Source: Cutibacterium modestum (lineage in GTDB: Bacteria; Actinomycetota; Actinomycetes; Propionibacteriales; Propionibacteriaceae). Taken from it: 64,000 nucleotides of DNA. Of the stretch, positions 16,721 through 25,916 are shown in pieces. The stretch lies in the NCBI RefSeq assembly GCF_008326345.1, contig NZ_BJEN01000001.1:310001-374000 (forward strand), in the 5' to 3' direction. The notes under the pieces were generated by a model. That model did no database searches. It was not told the DNA's origin and worked only from the letters and a program-made list of their open reading frames with translations. Within the stretch, counting starts at the first letter, position 1. Each line of letters starts with the position of its first letter. A program made the position numbers and the translations under genes.

Positions 16721-17428
16721 TCAAAAAAGGCGATCCTCCGGGTGGTCCATGCCACGGAGGGCGTCGTAATCGACAGTGACGCACTCAATACCACGGTCAG
16801 CGGCTAAGGTGCGTGCTTGCGGCTTGATCTTTTGGGCGGCAAAAACCCCGCGCACCCGATCACCCAACAGGTGATCTCGATTGAGCAGGTCGAGATACCG
16901 GGTGAGTTGCTCGACTCCGTCAAGCTCACCGCGCCTCTTGACTTCGACGGCGACATAAACCCCATCAGCATCGCGGCACAGCAGATCAACGGGACCGATA
17001 GGCGTCATGTACTCACGACGGACCAGCGACCAGCCATCACCGAAAGTGTCAGGATTCTCGGCCAGCAGTTCTTGGAGATGAGCCTCTACGCCGTCCTTCT
17101 GTAAGCCCGGATCAATGCCCAATTCCTCGGTAACATCGAGGGTCTTCGGGCCGACCAGGATTTGGAGATGGTCGCCGGTCGGGGCGTCAACTTCCCAAAT
17201 CTCTTCAGCGTTCACAGCAGCAGCGGCCGCTGGCTCATCCGGCAGGCAGGGGCGCGTCGTCAATGTGCACGGGGAACTCATCCAGTTCAAAGGCTTATAT
17301 GCCCGGTCGTCAGCGTGGACGCTTACCGAATTATCTGATTTGACGACGATAAGCCGCTTGGCCCACGGCAAATGGGCCGTGAGACGGCCGGTGTAGTCGA
17401 CTTGGCACGGGGCAATGACGAGACGCAC
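16721..17428 (-). CDS. nucS: Mismatch-specific endonuclease NucS/EndoMS
   Basis: Cleaves both strands at mismatched bases and provides the non-canonical mismatch repair of actinobacteria that lack MutS/MutL (family knowledge). 235 residues. The N-terminal dimerisation domain starts [15 protein letters not shown] and includes [12 protein letters not shown]; the C-terminal RecB-like nuclease has Asp148 (GPVDLL), Glu162 and Lys164 (VEVKRRGE). The C-terminus DHPEDRLF fits the beta-clamp-binding tail. The frame stays open upstream, but the family N-terminus begins at the GTG at 17428, which I chose. It is divergent from the next gene. Confidence 0.93.
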   Translation of the reverse strand: MRLVIAPCQVDYTGRLTAHLPWAKRLIVVKSDNSVSVHADDRAYKPLNWMSSPCTLTTRPCLPDEPAAAAAVNAEEIWEVDAPTGDHLQILVGPKTLDVTEELGIDPGLQKDGVEAHLQELLAENPDTFGDGWSLVRREYMTPIGPVDLLCRDADGVYVAVEVKRRGELDGVEQLTRYLDLLNRDHLLGDRVRGVFAAQKIKPQARTLAADRGIECVTVDYDALRGMDHPEDRLF

Positions 17429-17512
17429 GGTGTGGAACTCTACCCGTCCTTGAACATGTTGTGACGAGGTTGCCCTTTCGGCGTTGTCGTCTCCGACACG
17501 AATTAGGGCACA

Positions 17513-17803
17513 ATGGGACCTATGGGTCGTCATCATGGTTCACGCAAGTGGCAACGCCCGCCCCGACCCCTCAATGCGGCTAGTCACCCACACTCCGAGC
17601 ATAAGAGAGATGGTCTGCACGCCGTACGCATGGTGCCTGCAGGCCGAGCGTTGAAGGCCTATACCTGTCCAGGGTGTCTGCATCCAATTCAGCCAGGAAC
17701 CCCACATATCGTCGCCTGGCCGCATGAACCATTGATGTTTTCCAGGTCCCCGGTCGAGGAACGCCGTCACTGGCACACCGGGTGTTGGAGGTCGCACCCA
17801 TGA
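17513..17803 (+). CDS. Conserved actinobacterial small Cys/His protein
   Basis: 96 residues, basic N-terminus, then a CPGC motif (52-55) and a C-terminal RRHWHTGCW motif that could jointly bind zinc. Similar small proteins with the same CxxC...HWHxxCW pattern occur next to hydrolase or nucS genes in other actinobacteria (recalled, not searched). Function unknown. The ATG at 17513 follows TTAGGGCACA; a second in-frame ATG is at 17522. The stop overlaps the start of the alpha/beta hydrolase by 4 bases, so the two are coupled. Confidence 0.7.
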   Translation: MGPMGRHHGSRKWQRPPRPLNAASHPHSEHKRDGLHAVRMVPAGRALKAYTCPGCLHPIQPGTPHIVAWPHEPLMFSRSPVEERRHWHTGCWRSHP

Positions 17804-18618
17804 ATGAACTCCATCTGTCCACCTTCGGGGATGGTCGCCAGGACGTGTACTGGTGCCACGGGGTGTTTGGACAGGGAAAAAACTTCACTCGGGTGGCGAA
17901 GGACCTCCTTGCTACCGACCCTGACGCCTACCGCTGCATCCTTGTTGACTTGCCGAACCATGGTCGATCTCCCTGGACCGAGACCTTTTCGTATCGAGAC
18001 ATGGCCGACATCCTGGCACGGACCGTAAGAGCCACCAGTGGGAACCGTCCAACCCATCTGCTGGGCCATTCGATGGGTGGCAAGGTTGTCATGCGGACGG
18101 TCCTCGACAACCCTGACCTAGCCCGTAGTCTTACCGTCGTCGACATGGCCCCAGTGGATTCGCGCCTCATAGGACTGGCACCCCTCGTTGACGCGATGAA
18201 ATCGGTGAATCTGACAGCGTTAACCACCCGTCGGCAAGCTGAGAAACAAATGTCCGACAGGGTGCCCGACCCGAACATCCGCCAGTTCCTCTTGCAAAAT
18301 TTACGCCATGAAACCGGCGAGAATGAACACTGGTACTGGCAAATGAATCTCGATCTGTTGGGCAATGGGCTGTCCGATATCGGCTCCTGGCCCTCGGTCA
18401 CGTCAACCTGGAATGGACCAGCGCTCTGGATCACTGCTGAACAGTCGAATTACGTCGGACCCGACCATTCCCAGGCCATGCACGAGCTCTTCCCCCAGGT
18501 ACGTCGAATTCGAGTTAAGAATTCCGGCCATTGGGTGCATTCAGACCAGCCAGGAATCTTCGTGCAAGTGCTAGCAGCCTTCCTATCGCGGTGCCAGGAA
18601 CCTCTAGGCCCTCGCTGA
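17800..18618 (+). CDS. Alpha/beta-fold hydrolase (YbfF/ABHD11-like)
   Basis: 272-residue cytoplasmic hydrolase. The oxyanion region is HGVFGQGKNF, the DLPNHGRSPW motif follows, the nucleophile is Ser91 in GHSMGG, and the catalytic His is in NSGHWVH near the C-terminus. The layout matches YbfF-type acyl-CoA or ester hydrolases. GGAGG at 17787-17791 with 8-base spacing and the ATGA overlap with the preceding gene fix the start at 17800 rather than the in-frame ATG at 17782. Substrate unknown. Confidence 0.85.
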   Translation: MNELHLSTFGDGRQDVYWCHGVFGQGKNFTRVAKDLLATDPDAYRCILVDLPNHGRSPWTETFSYRDMADILARTVRATSGNRPTHLLGHSMGGKVVMRTVLDNPDLARSLTVVDMAPVDSRLIGLAPLVDAMKSVNLTALTTRRQAEKQMSDRVPDPNIRQFLLQNLRHETGENEHWYWQMNLDLLGNGLSDIGSWPSVTSTWNGPALWITAEQSNYVGPDHSQAMHELFPQVRRIRVKNSGHWVHSDQPGIFVQVLAAFLSRCQEPLGPR

Positions 18619-18621
18619 AGC

Positions 18622-19398
18622 TCAGCCCATCACAACCGAGCCAATCTTGGTGTCAACCTTTGGGGAAAGGCCGTCGTCCGCAATCCCCTTATGAGCGATT
18701 TCGGCGATACTCTCGACACCGTCCTTATCGATACTTCCAATAATGGGGAAGGAATCGGGTAGTTTGGAATCGCCATAAACTAGAGCAAATTGCGAACCCA
18801 ATCGATGCTGAGAGTCGGCGACCAGCGCAAGAGTTCCGGAGCCAACTGATCCTCCGGTCTTGGCCCCCTTCTCAACCGGATACGAGTACCCTGAACCGCC
18901 ATTCCCAGTTCCGGAAGGATCACCGCACTGGAGATACTTGGTATCTCCTGTCGTCAGTTTGTGACACGAGGTGTTATTGTAATATCCCTGCTCGGCCAAC
19001 GAAATGAACGCATTCGCGGCGCAGGGGGCCGCCGCCCGATCAACAGTGAGCACCACCGGAGCGTCATTGATCGTGAGAGTCACGGTGGTGGAACCAGACT
19101 TTTCGATATTGTCAGACGGCGGCATATCAACTGGGCGAGCAGCCTTGCCTGCCACAGCGTACCCACACGGACCGCTGGCCGCTGCAGGCGCGGGAGTGAC
19201 CGTCGCCGGTGCCAATCCGGCGGTCTGTGGAGCAGACTTGGAATTAGAAGACTCACTCTTCACAGACGGTGAAGCCTTCCACCAGGCATCAGGAGAGTCG
19301 CTGACCCCAGGCACTGCTCCGCTAGTTTGTGAGCACCCGGCAAGCAAGGACATCCCTGCCACGGCGACCGTAGTTGCTGCTCGGCACGTCATCCTCAT
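18622..19398 (-). CDS. Cyclophilin-type peptidyl-prolyl isomerase lipoprotein
   Basis: 258 residues with a lipoprotein signal (lipobox LLAGC near residue 22), a Ser/Pro/Ala-rich linker, and a cyclophilin domain (about 100-258). It resembles mycobacterial PpiB. The catalytic Arg of the usual FHR motif is Lys here (CHKLTT), with the QCGDPSGTG motif conserved, so activity may be reduced. It should sit on the outer face of the membrane and help fold exported proteins. AAGGA precedes the ATG at 19398 by 8 bases; an upstream in-frame start at 19449 would disturb the signal peptide. It converges on the hydrolase gene with only 3 bases between. Confidence 0.85.
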   Translation of the reverse strand: MRMTCRAATTVAVAGMSLLAGCSQTSGAVPGVSDSPDAWWKASPSVKSESSNSKSAPQTAGLAPATVTPAPAAASGPCGYAVAGKAARPVDMPPSDNIEKSGSTTVTLTINDAPVVLTVDRAAAPCAANAFISLAEQGYYNNTSCHKLTTGDTKYLQCGDPSGTGNGGSGYSYPVEKGAKTGGSVGSGTLALVADSQHRLGSQFALVYGDSKLPDSFPIIGSIDKDGVESIAEIAHKGIADDGLSPKVDTKIGSVVMG

Positions 19399-19513
19399 GT
19401 AATCCGTCCTTCGGTCGATTAGCGACGCGGTAAGACTACCTACCAGCACAACGGAATAGAGTGAGGACTCACGGGGTTACACCAACCTGCCCCTGATGGA
19501 AAGGAGGGCGCCC

Positions 19514-20533
19514 ATGGATCGGCAGAGCGATCGCTTCAGCTGGCATCCCGGAATTGTGGGTCCGGATCAGGAGGTGTCCACCCTCATCACTCTGGTGCAG
19601 TCTTTTAGTGACACCGGTCTGGTGCAGGCACGGGTGCGCGACGCCATCTTCTCCCAGCTTCCCCACCACGAGCTCGGAGAATTCGACATTGATCTGTTGC
19701 TGGACCATCGCGATTCCCGTCAGCCCATCATCTTCGATACCGACCACTTTGAGGGGTACGAGCGTCCCCGCCTCGTGTTGCATGAAGTCACCGATCAACT
19801 TGGCCAAGGGTTCCTCGTATTGGATGGCCCAGAACCGGCTCTCGGCTGGGAATCGTTGGTGTCGTCCCTGACCGGTCTTGTCGACTCGATGGCGATCCGA
19901 TTGACCGTCATTACGGATTCGATTCCGATACTGACGCCTCACACCCGTCCCGCTATGGTTACCCGCTGGGCATCGCGACCTGAACTCATTTTGGGGTCGA
20001 CGTCTCCTTTCGGCCGCCTTCAGGTACCGGCCTCTTTCCCCGTCGTACTCGGTCAGCGATTAGGGGAAACGAATCACGCTGTCATCGGACTTGCCTCCCA
20101 TGTACCCCACTATTTGGCTGATCTGGATTATCCAGAATCGGCTCGTGCCCTCGTGGAGGCATTGCGAGGAGCGACCGGTCTGGCATTGCCTATCAACTCC
20201 TTGGCGGTGGCTGCCAACACAGTTCGCGCTGAGATCGACACCCAGGTCAACAATTCTGAAGAACTCAAAGCCATGCTCCATGCTCTCGAGGAGCAGTACG
20301 ACTCCCGAGTTACCCAGCGCGAACTCGGCACGACGCAGGTTACCGTCCCCAACGCCGAGGACATCGGTGCTGAAGTCGAGGACTTTCTGCGCTCGATCGA
20401 CGGCAACGATAGCCCAGGCAACGACGCCGATTCAGGCGGACAAGACTCGGGTCCCCGGCGCAGCAGCGATGACAATTCCGACGATGGCAAGCCGGATTAT
20501 CACCCCCGCCGTGGGGGCGACACCGACGACTGA
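19514..20533 (+). CDS. PAC2 family protein
   Basis: 339 residues. The body (about 5-270) matches the actinobacterial PAC2 family, named for similarity to proteasome assembly chaperone 2 (DIDLLLDHRDSRQP, SHVPHYLA, YPESARALVEAL); the tail (about 300-339) is acidic and disordered. Role in bacteria unknown. AAGGAGG at 19501-19507 supports ATG 19514 over the in-frame ATG at 19496. First gene of an overlapping operon: its TGA shares one base with the ATG of the Hsp70-like gene. Confidence 0.85.
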   Translation: MDRQSDRFSWHPGIVGPDQEVSTLITLVQSFSDTGLVQARVRDAIFSQLPHHELGEFDIDLLLDHRDSRQPIIFDTDHFEGYERPRLVLHEVTDQLGQGFLVLDGPEPALGWESLVSSLTGLVDSMAIRLTVITDSIPILTPHTRPAMVTRWASRPELILGSTSPFGRLQVPASFPVVLGQRLGETNHAVIGLASHVPHYLADLDYPESARALVEALRGATGLALPINSLAVAANTVRAEIDTQVNNSEELKAMLHALEEQYDSRVTQRELGTTQVTVPNAEDIGAEVEDFLRSIDGNDSPGNDADSGGQDSGPRRSSDDNSDDGKPDYHPRRGGDTDD

Positions 20534-21807
20534 TGGCGGCGTCGGTGCCCAGGCTTAAGCTGCCCACCATGGATCTGGGAATCGACGGAGGAACCACCTA
20601 TACGGTGGCTGCTGTTGACGACAGAAATCACCTTCTATTGCCCTTCTTTAGCACCGAAGATGGCTCTCACGACCAGCTACCCGGCGTTCCCGCCCACGTC
20701 CGTCTCGGGCAACGTCTCGTGGCGATGGACGCAGCTCGGCAGGCCAAAATTGAGGTCCTTGGTCTTGTCAATGAACCTTCGGCCGCTGGGCTGGAGTTCG
20801 CCCTACGTCAACCCCGCAAACTCAATTCGAAGCGTACCAGGAGCAGTATTTACGGCTTCAGTGGTGACACCTTCGACACATCCCTGGTCTATATGGCTGG
20901 TCAAAGCCCGGAAGTGCTCGACTCCGTCGACCTCAATGACCTCGGTAGTAATGGCTTCGACGTGGTTCTCGCCAATCTCGCCGCTTGTTACCTAGATGAG
21001 ACGTTCGCTGCTCGCGCTGACCTCATGGAAACATGCCGCCTCACTAAGGAGGCTTTGCGTCCCCAGTCCCGCAGCCTCCTCGTCGATCTGGATTCAACGA
21101 CCCTGCGTATTCCGGTGGCCCAAGCGTGCCAGTCCCTCATAGACCGCACTATTGAGACGATGGAGCCACTGTCTTCCCTGCTCAACAATGCCAATTTTGA
21201 CGTAGCCGGCATCCACCTTGTGGGTGGGGCAATATCGTTGTCCATTATCCCGCGTCTGCTGCGTAAGCCGTTTGGCTGTCAGGTGCACCGCTCGCCTAAT
21301 CCAACGTCTGCAACCGCTATTGCTCTGGCTGTCGTCGCCGATGTCAACACCCTCGGTATTCGTTTTCGTCTGTCCCGTGGTTTCGGTCTCTTCCGTGAAA
21401 CCGAGTCCGGACGAAGCATCGGCTTCGACGTTCTTACCGACCAAACCATTCGGCTATCGAGGACGACAGCCGTCACAAGGACGCACCGCTGCCGCCACAA
21501 GATCGGCGTCTTCCACTTTGTGAATTTCTCGCGCACTGACGCCAGCGGCGAGCCTGCAGGCGACTTCATCCCCTTCGCTATCATCGTCTCCCCCTTTGAC
21601 GAAGTCCTGCAAAACTCCAGCACTGACCTCGATACTGACCAGGTTGAGGTGCAAGGGGTCGATAGTGGACACACGATTAAGGAGACGTACATCATTCTCG
21701 AAACTGGCATGATCACCGCAACGAGTACGGACGTTGGCACTGGCTGGTCCACCACTGCCATTGTGGGACGACTGACGACGACCACCGGTATGGGCCGCGG
21801 CGCATGA
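20533..21807 (+). CDS. Miniature Hsp70-like protein with internal deletion in the ATPase domain
   Basis: 424 residues versus about 600 or more for DnaK. The phosphate-1 motif (DLGIDGGTTYT) is followed directly by a segment matching DnaK about 140-180 (GQRLVAMDAARQAKIE, NEPSAAGLEF); roughly 100 residues of subdomains IA/IB, including the position of DnaK Lys70, are absent with the frame kept. The second phosphate loop is degenerate (GFSGDTFDTS) and the adenosine motif is present (IHLVGGAIS). After it a divergent substrate-binding beta domain can be traced (ILETGMITATSTD), with no helical lid or EEVD-type tail. Probably not a standard ATP-driven chaperone. It overlaps both neighbours (PAC2 by 1 base, FUSC by 4). 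An in-frame ATG at 20569 would start right at the ATPase motif. Confidence 0.78.
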   Translation: MAASVPRLKLPTMDLGIDGGTTYTVAAVDDRNHLLLPFFSTEDGSHDQLPGVPAHVRLGQRLVAMDAARQAKIEVLGLVNEPSAAGLEFALRQPRKLNSKRTRSSIYGFSGDTFDTSLVYMAGQSPEVLDSVDLNDLGSNGFDVVLANLAACYLDETFAARADLMETCRLTKEALRPQSRSLLVDLDSTTLRIPVAQACQSLIDRTIETMEPLSSLLNNANFDVAGIHLVGGAISLSIIPRLLRKPFGCQVHRSPNPTSATAIALAVVADVNTLGIRFRLSRGFGLFRETESGRSIGFDVLTDQTIRLSRTTAVTRTHRCRHKIGVFHFVNFSRTDASGEPAGDFIPFAIIVSPFDEVLQNSSTDLDTDQVEVQGVDSGHTIKETYIILETGMITATSTDVGTGWSTTAIVGRLTTTTGMGRGA

Positions 21808-23558
21808 GCAAGGCCACTCAGCCGTCAAAACCTCGGCAGCTGCTGCGCAAACTCATCACGATTCGCCCCGCCCCTGGGCGCAGTCGTCAGGCGGTCATTT
21901 TCGTCATCCCAATGGCCGTGTCTCTCGTGACCATGGGTCTTATCGTCAGCCCGGCCCACGCGGCTATGGGCATGATGGGAGCAATGGGCGCCTTAGCCGG
22001 CATCAGCAACGCTCCCATGTCACGGGCCCGGATCCTTCTTGGAGTTGGGCTCGCAACGGTCTTTTCACAATGCCTGGGTCTGGTATCGGTACGTATCGAG
22101 TGGCTTCTGCCGGTTATCCTTGCTAGCTGGACTCTCATCGTCATCTGGGTTTGGCATGCCCTGCAGCTGGGTCCGCCTGGCCCACTCAATATTCTCTTCG
22201 CAGCCGCTTTCGGTGCTTATATGGCCAGTCATGGCTGGACGGTCAGCACAGTATTTATTTTCACTGTGCCGTCGTTTCTGATTGCCGCTGCCGTGTCAAT
22301 GATCATCATCCTCATCTCGCCGCACCGCCCAGTCCGTGCCGCAGTTGAAAAGGCTGAAAGCGCGGTCAACGCCTATTGCGAGCCTGATGACGATGCCGAC
22401 AGTCACGAAGTTGCCCGGTTACGTTCAGCTGCTCATGCGGCCATTCACCGGGCGTGGTGGACCTACAATGACGGTCACTCCTCCGGCACGGATAACCCGT
22501 CCGAGATGTCCGAACTGTCGGATTTACGGGCCCGTCTTATCACTGTCCATATGCGACTAGAGCACGAGTTGCGGCTGGAGGCCTTCCCTTCGGCCGATGT
22601 CTCTCTGCCCGACCATGTGGACTGGACTCCCCTTGGTCGTCCCAAAGCTAGCTATCTGCTGCGAACCGCGCTGGAACGAGGGGCGCGACCGACGATGGTG
22701 GCCCTGCGCGCTGCGACCGGTGTCTTCTTCGCCTCGCTACTGATGATCCTACTGCCATTCGGTCACCCATACTGGGCAGTATTGAGCGTCCTTATTATGA
22801 TGCATATGGACGCGACTCGCTCAGATATGACGATCCGCGCCATCCACCGAGTGCTCGGTACCGTCGTCGGACTTGGCCTGTACTTGGCAATCGCCGCATT
22901 CGGCCCGTCAGGCTGGGTTCAGATTGGTCTCATCATCATATTCCTGTGGATCATGCAGGCCTTAGTGACGCGCAATTACGGCCTCGCCTGCATCTCCATC
23001 ACCTGCTTTGCACTCTTTATGACGCCGCTAACGAGACCCGGCGAGATGTACCAGCTAGCTCAAGACCGCATCATCGAGACAATTGTAGGTTTGACGGTCG
23101 GCATCGTTACCATCCATATCGTCGGTCGACGCGCCCCGGTGCTGCTGGTACGAAGTCAATATCGCCGAACCCTCCGTTCTATGATGCCGGTGCTGAGATC
23201 CCTGTCTCAGGGACGCAACAAAACCCCACAGGCCCAGATTGAGCGCAACCAGATGGTCCACGAACTCATCCAAGGTTCGGCCCTACTGTCGGCGACCCGT
23301 CCTGATGCTCCCCAAGCTTTACAAGACTGGTCCAAGGTAGACCGCACTGTCACCGAAACCGGCTACGATCTGCTCTCAGTCTGTTGGCACACCGGTGACG
23401 AGCCAGTGCCATGGGCTCGGCGGCTGCTAGCCGATATCGCGATATTCATTACCGGTCTGCCGCCGATTTCGAGCCAGAACCTTGACGCCCACAGTGTCGC
23501 CGACGAGATGGAGAAGATCCGGATGGATATGGTGACCTCTCTTCCGGGGGTCGAGTGA
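21804..23558 (+). CDS. FUSC-family membrane transporter
   Basis: 584-residue membrane protein with two sets of about five to six helices (about 25-165 and 305-435) separated by a soluble helical segment (170-300), and a C-terminal soluble domain. This fits the FUSC/aromatic-acid exporter (YccS/AaeB-like) family; substrate unknown. The second hydrophobic block contains HPYWAVLSVLI, typical of the family. The ATG overlaps the Hsp70-like stop by 4 bases, and its stop overlaps the YigZ GTG by 4 bases. Confidence 0.82.
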   Translation: MSKATQPSKPRQLLRKLITIRPAPGRSRQAVIFVIPMAVSLVTMGLIVSPAHAAMGMMGAMGALAGISNAPMSRARILLGVGLATVFSQCLGLVSVRIEWLLPVILASWTLIVIWVWHALQLGPPGPLNILFAAAFGAYMASHGWTVSTVFIFTVPSFLIAAAVSMIIILISPHRPVRAAVEKAESAVNAYCEPDDDADSHEVARLRSAAHAAIHRAWWTYNDGHSSGTDNPSEMSELSDLRARLITVHMRLEHELRLEAFPSADVSLPDHVDWTPLGRPKASYLLRTALERGARPTMVALRAATGVFFASLLMILLPFGHPYWAVLSVLIMMHMDATRSDMTIRAIHRVLGTVVGLGLYLAIAAFGPSGWVQIGLIIIFLWIMQALVTRNYGLACISITCFALFMTPLTRPGEMYQLAQDRIIETIVGLTVGIVTIHIVGRRAPVLLVRSQYRRTLRSMMPVLRSLSQGRNKTPQAQIERNQMVHELIQGSALLSATRPDAPQALQDWSKVDRTVTETGYDLLSVCWHTGDEPVPWARRLLADIAIFITGLPPISSQNLDAHSVADEMEKIRMDMVTSLPGVE

Positions 23559-24205
23559 TCGAGTACAGCGTTTTAGCAAGCCCTGTTGTGGCTGAATTCG
23601 AGGTCAAGCGATCGGTCTTCCTCACCCGGTTGGTGCGCGTGTCCAGTGAGGACGAGGCTCGAGAGATTATCGCCAAAGCCCGGCAAGACGGCCACGATGC
23701 CCGCCACCATGTTTCCGCCTTCGTACTGGGACCGGATCGTCGGCTCCAACGGTGCAGTGACGATGGTGAGCCCGCTGGCACAGCGGGAATGCCGACCTTG
23801 ACGGCCCTCATAACGGCGAACCCGACAGGAAAAGCAGATCTGTCTGACGTTGTCGCCGTCACCAGCCGGTGGTTCGGTGGCATCAAGTTGGGAACCGGAG
23901 GTCTCACCAAAGCCTATGGTAACGCCGTCGGCAACGCGCTAGCAGCAGCCATTTTTCACCGACGGGTGTTGATGGATACTTTTACGACCACCATCGGCCT
24001 ATGTCGAGCCGGCCGCGAGGAAGGCATCATCCGTGCCGCCGGACACGATGTCACCAACGTGGAGTACACCGCTGAAGGGTCCGTGCTGACATTGGCATGC
24101 CGCGCCGGTGGTGGGGATCAGATGGCCATCGACCTGGCCGAGCTGCTGGGCCGCGGTGTCAGCATCACGCCGACGGGCCAGCGTTGGGTCGACATCGAAA
24201 CGTAA
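23555..24205 (+). CDS. yigZ: YigZ/IMPACT family protein (UPF0029)
   Basis: 216 residues. N-terminal UPF0029 domain with FEVKRSVFL, DDGEPAGTAG and RWFGGIKLGTGGL, then a C-terminal ferredoxin-like domain. Bacterial YigZ proteins are of uncertain role; eukaryotic IMPACT acts in translation control. GTG start overlapping the FUSC stop (GTGA). It is the last of four overlapping genes, followed 44 bases later by the lipid-kinase-like gene. Confidence 0.9.
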   Translation: MIEYSVLASPVVAEFEVKRSVFLTRLVRVSSEDEAREIIAKARQDGHDARHHVSAFVLGPDRRLQRCSDDGEPAGTAGMPTLTALITANPTGKADLSDVVAVTSRWFGGIKLGTGGLTKAYGNAVGNALAAAIFHRRVLMDTFTTTIGLCRAGREEGIIRAAGHDVTNVEYTAEGSVLTLACRAGGGDQMAIDLAELLGRGVSITPTGQRWVDIET

Positions 24206-24249
24206 AGACAGATACGGATGGCTGCGGCAGGATGACCTAGGCTAGCTGC

Positions 24250-25161
24250 GTGCAGACATCTCAGCCGCGTAAGGTGGCAGTCGTCCACAACTCCATCAAG
24301 ACACAAAACAACCCCGACTGGCGCGTCCTTGTCGTAAAGAAGTGCCGCGAGCACTGCGGCGTCGCCCCTGTTTTCCTCCCCACGACAGCCGATGACCACG
24401 GCCACGGCCTGGCCCGCAAGGCTGTCGATGAGGGGGCCGACCTCGTCCTGGCTCTTGGGGGTGACGGCACCATTCGTCAGGTCAGCACAGGTCTAGCCAA
24501 CACGAGGGTCCCGTTGGGGATACTTGGGATGGGTACTGGGAACCTTTTGGCCCGTAATCTCAAGTTACCGCATACTGATCTGGCCGCATCCCTTGATGCC
24601 GCGCTAACGCGCCCGGTCAGAGCCATCGATCTCGGCTATGTCCGCTTCGATGAATCCGAGGAAATCTGCTTCACCGTCATGATTGGCATGGGAATGGATG
24701 CCCAGACGATGGCCGGTACCCGGGACCACCTTAAGGACAAGATTGGTTGGCTAGCCTATATCGTCTCGGGTGCCCTGGCCCTGGTGCAGCCTGGATTCCA
24801 GGCCCGGGCGAGCGTTGACGGACGCCGCCCCGTCGCCACTCGGGCGCGAACGGTGTTGGTCTGCAATTGCTCAGTACTTCCCGGTGGCGTCGATCTCGTA
24901 CCCGACGGTCGCATTGATGACGGTACTCTTGACGTCCTCACGCTGTCTCCTGACGGCATTGTCGGCTGGGTTGCCGTCATCAATCACTTTGTGACCCGGC
25001 ATCGGCACGGCCACCGCCTGGTGCGCCACGCGACGTCGCGGACCGCCCTGATCACGTCTGGCTCCGGCCCGATCTTGGCGGAAGTTGATGGAGACCCCAT
25101 AGGCACAGTGACGACAATGAGAACCCACGTGGCCCCAGGCGCCCTCCTCGTCAGAGCCTGA
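24250..25161 (+). CDS. Diacylglycerol/sphingosine kinase-like lipid kinase
   Basis: 303 residues of the DAGK catalytic superfamily: nucleotide motif LALGGDGTIRQV (about 76-87), GMGTGNLLARNL (about 105-116), and a C-terminal beta-sandwich with PDGRIDDGTLDV and EVDGDP. Likely phosphorylates a membrane lipid at the inner leaflet; the exact substrate cannot be read. GTG at 24250, 44 bases after yigZ. Confidence 0.88.
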   Translation: MQTSQPRKVAVVHNSIKTQNNPDWRVLVVKKCREHCGVAPVFLPTTADDHGHGLARKAVDEGADLVLALGGDGTIRQVSTGLANTRVPLGILGMGTGNLLARNLKLPHTDLAASLDAALTRPVRAIDLGYVRFDESEEICFTVMIGMGMDAQTMAGTRDHLKDKIGWLAYIVSGALALVQPGFQARASVDGRRPVATRARTVLVCNCSVLPGGVDLVPDGRIDDGTLDVLTLSPDGIVGWVAVINHFVTRHRHGHRLVRHATSRTALITSGSGPILAEVDGDPIGTVTTMRTHVAPGALLVRA

Positions 25162-25170
25162 CAGCGTCGG

Positions 25171-25869
25171 TCAAGTCCTCGGTGCTTGCTTAGCTAGAGC
25201 GTGAGCGAGGTCGCGGCCGCGATGGGCAGCATCGTTGAGGAATGCAGGGAAGTCCGCTACCGCATCGCCGTCGGCAGAGTCCGACAGAATCCGCACCACA
25301 GCGAAGGGCACACCGAGATGACTGGCCGCTTGTGCCAGAGCAGCACCTTCCATTTCAACGGCGCTAGCCCCAAATGTCGCGCGTAGCCAGGCGACTTTTT
25401 CGGCCTGAGCGATGAACTGGTCCCCACTGACGATCGGCCCCGCTACTACTTGATGGCCACGAGGCTCCTCTAATTCGCGCAACGCATCTAGCACCGCGGC
25501 GGAAAGATCAGGATTCGGTTCCCAGAATGGCGGCTCTCCCGGAATAATCCCAATAGGATTACCAAATGCAGTATCGTCGGCATCGTGTTGACTAAACTTA
25601 TTGCCGACGACGACGTCGCCGATTCCTAATTCGGAAGCGACGGCACCAGCGACTCCGGTAAAGACGATACTCGTTGCGCCAGCTTGAACCATTGCCGAGG
25701 CAGCCAAGGCGGCATTCACCTTGCCGATACCGCATTTAGCCAGCACTACAGGGGTGCCTTCCAACCGTCCGCGCAGCAATTCGCACGGACCATCCAGCTC
25801 TTCGATCTCTTCAAGGTCAGCTCGGATGAGGCGCACCTCATCCTCCATCGCCCCCATTAAACCAAGCAC
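25171..25869 (-). CDS. mtnN: 5'-methylthioadenosine/S-adenosylhomocysteine nucleosidase
   Basis: Hydrolyses MTA and SAH to adenine and the thioribose (EC 3.2.2.9 by family). 232 residues. The start LGLMGAMEDEV (GTG at 25869), KCGIGKVNAA, FTGVAG, SGDQFIA, the substrate-binding VEMEGAALAQ and the catalytic Asp in SDSADGDA are all present. It converges on the lipid-kinase gene with 9 bases between and lies 47 bases after YciO, in the same direction. Confidence 0.93.
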   Translation of the reverse strand: MLGLMGAMEDEVRLIRADLEEIEELDGPCELLRGRLEGTPVVLAKCGIGKVNAALAASAMVQAGATSIVFTGVAGAVASELGIGDVVVGNKFSQHDADDTAFGNPIGIIPGEPPFWEPNPDLSAAVLDALRELEEPRGHQVVAGPIVSGDQFIAQAEKVAWLRATFGASAVEMEGAALAQAASHLGVPFAVVRILSDSADGDAVADFPAFLNDAAHRGRDLAHALAKQAPRT

Positions 25870-25916
25870 TCTCTTACAACCCTTCTTCAGTCGGCCATGG
25901 CCATAGCGCTATGGCC

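Noticed and set aside
20650-20760. A frameshift hiding the missing part of the Hsp70 ATPase domain
   Set aside because: The flanking segments are adjacent in one frame and there are too few bases between them to encode the missing 100 residues.
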